Positions 57,047-64,000 of a DNA stretch of 64,000 nt are shown in pieces. The notes beneath the pieces are model-generated. The model saw nothing but the letters and a program-made list of their open reading frames with translations, searched no databases and was not told where the DNA came from. The position numbers and the translations under genes are program-made. Positions within the stretch are counted from its first letter, which is position 1; every line of letters starts with the position of its first letter. The DNA is taken from positions 29,214,597-29,278,596 of the forward strand of contig NC_092799.1 in the NCBI RefSeq assembly GCF_918797505.1, given 5' to 3'. This DNA comes from Bemisia tabaci. Its lineage: Eukaryota > Arthropoda > Insecta > Hemiptera > Aleyrodidae.

Positions 57047-57834
57047 GTAGAGACTAGCAAGAAACAAACGTTAGACGAATTCGGTAGATTTGGAGACTTG
57101 AACGCCCGGGTATAAAAACAGACGATTGACTCTATAGTAGTTACAAGCTGGGGGAGCAGCATATATCTCTCTAATGGCAAATCTATAAAAATGGCACTCT
57201 TAGTCAGTTCTGTAACCCAGCAATGATGCAAATTTTCCCTCCTGGGGATTTAGCATTTTTTAATGGGCTAAAAATTCCGGATTTGTAGACACCCAGCGCC
57301 TGCGTTGACTAATCAAAAAGCGGCACAGTTATCCTGTAGTAAAATGATACAAATGGCCATACTCTGTCTATAAAAGTACTCTAGAGTAGGCTAGTAATAG
57401 TTATAAGGCAAGTTTCCGAGGCAGTATGGCGGTCACATTCCTACAATATTGCCGCTGTTTCACACGCAAAGAAAAGGGGCGGGAGGCCCGGGGAGCGAAG
57501 CGTGTGATAGCCGCTCGGAGATGAGGGTAAATCTGAGGCGGAATTTTCAGAGATAACAGAACCAACGCAACGTTTTTCCCTCGAGGATAATCAGATGAGA
57601 GGCAGCGGCGTCAGGTCGCGTCGAGAGGAATGAAAAATAGTGGACCGGGATCGGGCCGAGAGCTGGGCTCGGCGTCTGAAATCGATATAAAAAATCGAGG
57701 CGTATCGGCCTGTCCGTGTGTCATTCCGTGCGCAAGTGCTGCGATCTGGCAACCGGCAGCGGAATCTGTTTCGTGAACGGATCACCGGAGTCCTGATCGC
57801 TCTAGGTCCCGCATCGCATTGCATTCTGATCTTC
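57047..57834. other. GC-richer intronic stretch, nothing recognised
   Basis: From about 57420 the sequence becomes GC-rich with many CG dinucleotides. Open frames on both strands are arginine-rich shadows without recognisable domains. No cadherin exon was seen. Confidence 0.4.
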
Positions 57835-58000
57835 CCAGTGGCGTGGCGTCAACGATCGATTATCGATATCTCGCCATTTGAAGCTATGGTAAAGAATCGA
57901 CAACTAAGATGTTCGCTGCGAACACCCTGATAATCGATCTTTTATCATAGGTTTGAGTGGCGTATCAATCGATATATCGCAAAGCACGCCACGCCACTGG
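57835..58000. mobile_element. MITE family A, ~166 bp
   Basis: Ends CCAGTGGCGTGGCGTC and ACGCCACGCCACTGG are inverted; ATGGTAAAGAATCGA and GTTCGCTGCGAACACC match the copy at 10128-10291. Confidence 0.85.
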
Positions 58001-58145
58001 ATCTTCCTAGACCGAACCTGGCACCACGCCTCTCTTCCCCCTTCCGAGCCGTAAAAACTCCGACGAAAGCCTCCGTTGATCTCGCCGACGAAGATTCTAA
58101 AACCGACCCGGAAAAAAATAAACTCCGGTGCCGGGCGCACGAACT

Positions 58146-58330
58146 CACGTTAAAACAAATGTGGCACACGCGAATCGCCTTCAAAACGGTTCGATACCAA
58201 ACGCGTGGCCCTCACGTTAAAATGATCGGATTGCGAAGCGTCACGCGCAATTAAAACGCCTTCAAATATTTTGATACCGCACGCGCGACACCCGCGTTAA
58301 AATAGTTGTATCGACAAACGTGATGATTTA
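58146..58330. repeat. Dispersed repeat (copy 2 of 54205-54395)
   Basis: CACGTTAAAACAAATGTGG, AATCGCCTTCAAAACG and GTTAAAATAGTTGTATCG recur in the order seen at 54205-54395. A TTACC follows, which is where a minus-strand donor would lie, but no cadherin frame continues beyond it. Confidence 0.7.
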
Positions 58331-58880
58331 CCTGGTGTTTCACGGATGGGCGTACTCCGTTTTCTGATTCAATACAAACATCATTGAAAACGTTGAGTTA
58401 ATGGGGGCTGTTGTTCCGATGGTGTCTTTTTGTTAAAAAATGAAGTCTGATCGACGAAATGATATAGTGATCGGTCGAAAACTATTGCTCAGCTTTTGAT
58501 GAGTTCCACTTAATTTTTCTTAGAGACCCATACCAGACATTGCTTTTCCCAAAACGTCCTTTAACCAGAAGAGTAATGAAATGTGCTTCTTTGAATCCGA
58601 GACTTCATTTCTCGGATTAAGATCTGCCGTTCGACGTGAAAATATACTGAACTTCAGGATATTATGGAAAATTTCAAACGAAGTTATGATTGAGTCAAAG
58701 CATCAAGATTAGGAATCACTGGGATTTCAAACAAATGCATTTGAAGGGAAAATTGCTGAAAAGTGCCAAAAGTTTGTCGATCATCCGATCCGTTTGTGGC
58801 AAACAGCAGACCACTTAGTGCAACTTCAGGTATTAATTTTTACTTTATCTTGTCTGCCCATCTCCTAATTTCCAGCCAGA

Positions 58881-59035
58881 GGTGGATCCAACAATTTGGC
58901 AACGCTAGATTTTCTCCATTTAAACCTATGGTAAATAATCGATTCTTGTCGGAGCACCTGACCCCTCCAAGAATCGATACATTCCTATAGGTTTAAATGG
59001 AGGAAAGACAATGTTGCCAAATTGCTGGATCCGCC
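58881..59035. mobile_element. MITE family B, ~155 bp
   Basis: GGTGGATCCAACAATTTGGC and CCAAATTGCTGGATCCGCC are inverted ends. The TTTAAACCTATGG / CCTATAGGTTTAAATGG and ATCGATTCTTG / CAAGAATCGAT pairs complete the palindrome. Same family as 2791-2935. Confidence 0.85.
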
Positions 59036-59352
59036 AATGTTTCCAGCTCTGCGCCTGACATGGAATGACGATCAAAACGCGCGAGGAAGTTGATGGTCAG
59101 AAATTTGTTTCTTTAACCGTTGGAACTTATATCCTCAATCTACTTAAAGAGAGAGAGAACTTTTGAATAAAATTCAGTTTTAAAGGCCTGGGAGCGTGAA
59201 AACTTCTGAAAAAGAGCCCATTCACGAGTAATTAAATTCCGGAGTGACAATCAGCAGTTAAGGACAGGCCACATAGAGCAGAACCGAGAAGGTAGAAGCA
59301 TCCCTCCCCTGCCGACGGACACACTGCAAAGCGACGCGATGGTGGGCTATAC

Positions 59353-59545
59353 TGCCGCGCTAAGAAGAAACGTCGTGTGAGCATTCAAACGTTGCCGAAC
59401 TTCTTTCAATAGAATACAATTTTATAGAGAATCTGTGAATGTTTTCTCGTTATTTTTTCAGATAACTTCACTCGAAATTTAATTCCGAGTGCCTAAAAAT
59501 TTCAAGAAGAAATATTCATGTATTTCCTCAGAGAACGATAAAGCA
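59353..59545. repeat. Partial MITE family C copy
   Basis: TGCCGCGCTAAGAAGAAACG and the following GTTGCCGAAC, AATCTGTGAATGTTTTC and AAATATTCATG track family C, but the right end is missing, replaced by the hairpin at 59578. Confidence 0.55.
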
Positions 59546-59577
59546 CAAAAACATAGCCCGAATATACGAATAAAGAA

Positions 59578-59713
59578 GGAGATTTAATAAAAATATGGGT
59601 AAACAAGGCTAAAAAAAAGAAAAAAATGAGCTGGTAACAGCTCGAAACGTCCTGCCTTTAAGTGTTTTTAATTTTTTTAGCCTTGTTTACCCATATTTTT
59701 ATTAAATCTCCTT
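59578..59713. repeat. Hairpin with 40-base arms and a hammerhead-like half core in the loop
   Basis: GGAGATTTAATAAAAATATG and GGTAAACAAGGCTAAAAAAA are exactly inverted at 59674-59713. The loop contains ATGAGCTGGTAACAGCTCG followed by AAACGTC (59626-59651), the stem II-GAAAC-GUC half of a hammerhead ribozyme. A similar TTCATATTTCCTCAGAGA segment lies on both outer sides, suggesting an imperfect target duplication. Confidence 0.65.
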
Positions 59714-59916
59714 CATATTTCCTCAGAGATAAATAATTTACCGGAGGAAATGCGGCAATGTCGGGATGTCCATACGGCGTTTCTCCCTGGGCCGGCGGAA
59801 TAAAAACATGATGTCTGGGCGTCATCCGATTTGCAAGCGAGCGCGGGCAGGTTTGCGTGAGGTGGTGCAGGCGGTGCATCTGCATGCGTCCGCGGTGAGG
59901 ACCGGAGGCGGGGGTC

Positions 59917-59954
59917 GGGGGGGGGGGGGGGCGATTGCCCCCCCCCCCCCCCCC
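59917..59954. repeat. G15 / C17 palindrome
   Basis: A run of 15 G, the spacer CGATTG and a run of 17 C, with TCG and CGA just outside, form a nearly pure G:C hairpin. Confidence 0.8.
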
Positions 59955-60065
59955 GACGGAGTGACTGCCGTGAGCCGGGGGCATCATAAACAGAGGCTCA
60001 TGAATCAGTCATCCAGTGACGTCAGGGTAATGATAGGACGCGAACTTGCAACAATGGTGGCATAA

Positions 60066-60360
60066 ATCTGCCGCGCTAAGCCGAAAGCGCGCAAGTCCCG
60101 CGTGGGGCGGCCGGGCGGATGCGCGGTTTCGGGCCGCCGGGGCAGAAATAATACCCGATGTTTCTTTGGGTGGATGAACATGCAACGGTAAGTACTCATT
60201 GTGTTGCGCCTTTGAACCAACACTCCGCTCCACCCCGCCCCGAGATGCAGCCACCGCGAGCCAACTTCGCCTTGGCCACTCTGCCCTGTCCTCCGCCGCA
60301 CATCGGAACCCAAACCGACACTCGCCGGAAAAACGAAAGTGCTCAAACTTGGAAATATGC
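60066..60360. other. GC-rich stretch with overlapping open frames, no gene recognised
   Basis: Frames on both strands are arginine/proline-rich and mutually overlapping, as expected of GC-rich non-coding DNA. A promoter-like CpG cluster cannot be excluded. Confidence 0.35.
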
Positions 60361-60894
60361 GAAGGCCCTAGGCAAAATGTGCCTCAGGGTGGGACTTTCA
60401 ACTGTCCGGTATGGCCAAAAAACCGGGAGGGATGAAAAATATTACTTTTAAAGTTTCGATCATTATTGGCACTATTTAGGGTTCTCAAGGATTAGTTGTC
60501 AAGGTTTCGAGTATTGATTCGTACTCTCAATGGTGCTATACGCGTTTGAAGTGAATCGTCCCTAAGGCTGGCAACAGTGTCGGCAAAGAGACCTACGTCA
60601 CGAAAGCGTCACGAAGGGGGAGGGAGGGAGGGAGGGAGGTCAATAATGCCGAAAAAGTGCGTCACCTAATTGCTACCTAAAATGCCAAGGACGGCCTTGA
60701 GGATTCGGCCGCAAAGCGGCTGAAGGAAGGCTCAATTTTGTTCACAGTCTTTGTTTATTTTTTTTACGTTTTCCTGGGGGATGGGTAAATACATCGATCC
60801 CTGTCGCTGATTCAACGACGTGGGTTCCTTAAAAGTTTTGACGGCGAGGCGCAAGGAAACTACAGTGTCACTCAGGGGAAAAAATTAAATGCTG

Positions 60895-61205
60895 ATGTAG
60901 CATTTAAATTGCTAAAACAAAGTTCGTCAAGTTTCAAATGCTAATTTTAAATTACAAAAATGCTTACTCGACATTTGAATCTGTTCATTTTACTGTGGGA
61001 GTGGTTAAGATCGAGATAGCATTTTTTAAAATGTAAAATCAGCATTTGAAACTCGTTGATTTTACAATACCAAAAATCCAGCTCACTATTGGAATTTGTT
61101 CATTTCACTGTGGGCGTAGCTAAGTTAGCACTTTTTAAAACGTAAAACCAGTATTTGAAACTTTTCGTAAATTTTTCAACAATGTAAATGCTAACTCAAC
61201 ATTTA
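60895..61205. repeat. ~125-bp imperfect tandem repeat, about 2.5 units
   Basis: TTTACTGTGGGAGTGGTTAA and TTCACTGTGGGCGTAGCTAA start equivalent stretches, followed by GCATTTTTTAAAATGTAAAA and GCACTTTTTAAAACGTAAAA. AGCATTTGAAACT and AGTATTTGAAACT follow in each. Confidence 0.7.
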
Positions 61206-61890
61206 TTTTTTTCCATGCAACTCCGGACGTGGGCCCGACGTGCGACGTCCTGGACCTTCCTTGGGTCGCCCATCCCCGTCGTCACCACTCCGGCCGGTGC
61301 AGCGTCCACTCTCCGCCGCGTCCACGCACGAGGCGCTAACGCAAACGCAGCAAATTAACATGCTTCTAAATCCTCCGGACCCAACTTGGGAGCACCCTAA
61401 TGCACCCTAATGCTCCCTAATGCGCCCGGCTTTGTGACGTCCGCTCCACTTCAGCACCCCCTCCCCCTCCCGCCTCTCCCACGGCTCTCGTGACGGCTTC
61501 CGGCGTGGCTCACAGTGCCTAAGCCAAAACCGTGGGTCTATGTACAGGGTCCGATAAAAGCAGAAACAAGAGACCCTCCGCAAGTATCTTGGCCATGGTG
61601 GAAGCTTTTACTTTCGGGACTTCAGCATTCTACTGTTTACTTACTGGTTGATGTTCAACAACGTGTTGGCAGTTTCGTTTTGCAAACGAGCCGAAAGTAG
61701 CCGAAGTTTGGGAAACTTTGTCAACTCTGTCGATAAAACACATAGGTGACATTCCAGTCATTCTTAAGTTTTCTAAAATTTACTAAAATTCTTATTTCTT
61801 GTATTCTTTCCAATGATGTGTTTCAAGTGTGTAACCTTGATTGCACGTGCTTTTAGTTTATTCTCTTTCGTTATTTTAGACGTTAGATAA
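61206..61890. other. No gene recognised
   Basis: Starts GC-rich (61221-61510), with a small CACCCTAATG(C) tandem at about 61392-61420, then becomes AT-rich. A 61-codon frame from 61515 has no recognisable domain. Confidence 0.4.
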
Positions 61891-62188
61891 CAGGGTGTCT
61901 ACTTAAGTCAGTACTTTTACAGCACTTTTTCAGTACATTCCCAAGAAATTCAGTACCTCCTCAACGGTAAAATTCAGTACTTTCTCAGTGCCTCCAAATA
62001 TTGACGAAATTAAAAAAAATTTCAAAAATTTGAATTTCGCTCAAATTGAGATACAAGTGACAAAACAATTAGAAAAATTCCGGACCTTCTTGCGGTATTT
62101 CCGCACGTTTTCAGTACTTCCGGACCGCCCTTAAAAAATCAGTACTATTTCCGGACTTTCCGGAAATTCCAGACTTGTGGACACCCTG
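61891..62188. mobile_element. MITE with CAGGGTGTC termini and GATAA flanks
   Basis: CAGGGTGTCTACTT at the left and GTGGACACCCTG at the right are inverted. The interior repeats TTCAGTAC and TTCCGGAC motifs in one direction. GATAA directly abuts both ends. Non-coding. Confidence 0.72.
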
Positions 62189-62199
62189 GATAATATTTG

Positions 62200-62261
62200 A
62201 TACGACTTTTGACTTCCAGTTTATTCATAGATACGACTTTTGACTTCCAGTTTATTCATAG
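62200..62261 (+). repeat. Exact 31-bp tandem duplication
   Basis: Two perfect head-to-tail copies of a unit starting ATACGACTTTTGACTTCCAG (62200-62230, 62231-62261). Confidence 0.9.
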
Positions 62262-62758
62262 AAACAACTATTCAAAGTTGACCGAGGGTGGATTTGGACT
62301 TTTGGAAGACCCTGTAGAGTCGCGGTTGAAGTTCCGCGGTTCTTGGTCAACGGGACAGAGCGGCGTAATCGGATAAAAGCGTGAAGAGGTAAAGCACCGG
62401 TCGCGGACCGTAGGTCGGGTCGGGGATTATTTGGTCATCCATTTGATCGTATCTGAGAACGCGGTGAATTTATTTCGCATTGGCTCGCGCACCTGATTCT
62501 TTTGAATGGCGCGTCCAGCTCAAGTCATCCGTCGGCCGACGCCGCCGCCGGTCCCCGGCCGGTGCCGGTCGGATCCGAAGGGAGGCAACGGGAACACAGA
62601 GAGCGCTCCATCCATCACTGCTCATTGTCGGTTGTGCACCACTCCGCTTCCGGGCACCGGTGCCCGCCACTGTCAAAAGCTCCATCGCTCCTTTTTCTAT
62701 CCCATCCTTCAAGTCTTCAAATATGCCGAGCTCAGCGAAAACCGCAATACCTCTCAGT

Positions 62759-63420
62759 GGGCTGATTGTTGCAGTTGATAGACAAAGCTATAGACAAAGA
62801 AGACAAAAGGGATACGGAGGGATCCTGTTTTTGAGGAAGCGGGTCGTTGCAATGGACATAGAAGGTAGGTATGTATGATGTATGTATAAGCCGCTTTTAC
62901 GGCGCGCTAGGGCGCTCTGCGACGCGTGCCCGCCACAGGAATCTGTCATGGTAGAGATTCTCCGGAAGCTGGCATCTCTCCATCTCTTCCTCTCCGCCCT
63001 CTCCGTCGCCTACCTAGGAGGACCCACTCCAACACCCTCTTCGGCAACCTGATATTACTCATAACCAGAAGCCAGACAGAAGGCGCATACCCAGAACATA
63101 CCAACACAACCAGAAGATAGGTAATAGACTAAATAATGGCAACCCACAAGAAACCCCATAGTTAGTCCATCATTAAGCCCCTTAGGCTATAAGAACCACC
63201 CATTTCAACCAATAGGATCGCTCCATAATCCCTATGTCTTCTTTGTCTATAACTTTGTCTATCAATTTCAACAATCAGCCGTATTCAGAGGTGCTCGGTT
63301 TTTGCGCCGGGCTGGTTATTGAAATTGATAGATAGAGGGGGCGCGACGCAGAAATTGGGCGATCCTATTGGTTGAAACGAGTGCTTGTTAGACTAAAGGG
63401 GGAAATGATGGACTAACTGG
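62759..63420. repeat. Nested inverted repeats built from three copies of one arm
   Basis: GGCTGATTGTTGCAGTTGAT (from 62760) is inverted at 63216-63282 (ATCAATTTCAACAATCAGCC). A third, diverged copy follows at 63311 (GGTTATTGAAATTGATAG). AGTTAGTCCATCATT (63163) and AATGATGGACTAACT (about 63404) are an outer pair. The block 62883-63120 between the arms is related to 29320-29515. Confidence 0.7.
62883..63010. repeat. Dispersed repeat related to 29320-29515
   Basis: AGCCGCTTTTACGGCGC and GGCGCTCTGCGACGCG, followed by a C/T-rich part, match the crm-intron copy in order. Confidence 0.5.
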
Positions 63421-63522
63421 GCTGAGTTCATCAGAAAGGAACCGACACATCAAGTTGAAACTTGGTGACAGAGGTTTGAAGTTTTATTCCTGCATAAAGC
63501 TCGATATAGAGAATAAACCTGT

Positions 63523-63774
63523 TGCCGCAATCACATGCTGAATGTGGGAGCTGAATGTGGCTTGAATGTGGAAGTCATCGGCCCGATGCCTGAATTTTGC
63601 GCGTAACGCGCAAAATTCAGCAACGATTCTCAGGAACCATCGGACTAATGTTGGATTTGTCTGAACTATTCGAGTAGATTTGATACACATCTGGATGAAA
63701 ATAACTCAAATTTGCTCAATTTCAGCCGTTGGGCGATGACCGTTGGCTTCCACATTCAGCGTGTGATTGCGGCA
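63523..63774. mobile_element. Palindromic MITE, ~250 bp, with a 31-bp inner palindrome
   Basis: TGCCGCAATCACATGCTGAA and TTCAGCGTGTGATTGCGGCA are inverted ends; GAAGTCATCGG and CGATGACCGTTGGCTTC continue. A perfect inner palindrome (CTGAATTTTGCGCG around TAA) lies at 63590-63620. Confidence 0.75.
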
Positions 63775-64000
63775 TGTTGCAAAAATTGGTCGCTTCCTTT
63801 TCTATTCGGGCGTTCAAGTCTCCGAATCTACCAATGGGCAGAGGAATTTTTCGAACACCTACATCGGATCCAAAAAGTCACCTATTCCGCTACTAACTGA
63901 TTGACCTTAATATATCGTTATTTATCGAGTAATCGCTGCCTTCAAGTGACGTCAGTTTGTAGAGGATGATGTCTGACCACACCGGCGGGCGCAGGTGCGC

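Noticed and set aside
58331..58440. Possible additional ft exon on the minus strand before a TTACC
   Set aside because: Each frame meets a stop within a few dozen codons and shows no cadherin motif; the end phase does not match the exon at 56584.
59658..60451. Several overlapping frames of 78-113 codons on both strands
   Set aside because: Typical of GC-rich non-coding DNA; overlapping frames on both strands with Pro/Arg bias and homopolymer runs.
62480..62878. 132-codon frame
   Set aside because: GC-rich, arginine/serine-biased, overlapped by two other frames, and it runs into a repeat arm; no domain seen.
1..64000. CRISPR array, prokaryotic operon or defence system
   Set aside because: No regularly spaced identical repeats with unique spacers and no bacterial-type gene clusters; the genes are spliced animal genes.

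Overview
This is a eukaryotic nuclear window, almost certainly from an arthropod and most likely an insect. It has GT-AG introns, homologues of Drosophila cramped and fat, AT-rich introns, a jockey-type retrotransposon tail, and many short inverted-repeat transposons (MITEs). The mix of palindromic MITEs reminds me of hemipteran (whitefly-like) assemblies, but that is memory and weak. I see no bacterial gene, operon or CRISPR array.

Layout. (1) 1-10.6 kb: the last three coding exons of an SLC22-type (organic cation transporter-like) MFS gene on the + strand (2983-8005, 136 residues visible). They are interleaved with MITEs, including a 1.8-kb foldback element with TA flanks sitting inside an older MITE. 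(2) 11.3-14.4 kb: a diverged ~125-180-bp tandem repeat in two opposed arrays around a GC-rich spacer, with a 5'-truncated jockey-like element (13-bp target duplication) inserted in the left array. (3) 17.3-32.0 kb, + strand: a complete cramped (crm/CRAMP1) gene of 15 coding exons whose phases all agree, giving 969 residues with a SANT/Myb-like domain. One intron holds a decayed duplicate of a downstream exon. (4) 32.0-41.9 kb: no gene recognised; it separates two convergent genes and holds a tRNA-derived SINE and a mariner-type MITE. (5) 41.9-56.6 kb, - strand: the 3' ten coding exons of the giant protocadherin Fat (ft/FAT4 type; 2,684 residues visible): about 13 cadherin repeats, EGF repeats, two laminin-G domains, one transmembrane helix and a cytoplasmic tail with Fat-type motifs. 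Its 5' exons lie beyond 64000. (6) 56.6-64 kb: presumably a large ft intron, packed with MITEs, palindromes and tandem repeats; no exon recognised.

How the genes relate: they are neighbours rather than a pathway. Crm is a nuclear chromatin factor, Fat is a cell-surface receptor in Hippo and planar polarity signalling, and the SLC22 protein is a plasma-membrane solute carrier. I did not find a convincing new biological system. The most unusual items are the exon relic in crm, the opposed repeat arrays, the nested foldback insertion, the non-canonical calcium-binding linkers in Fat, and a hammerhead-like half core. All similarities were judged by eye.
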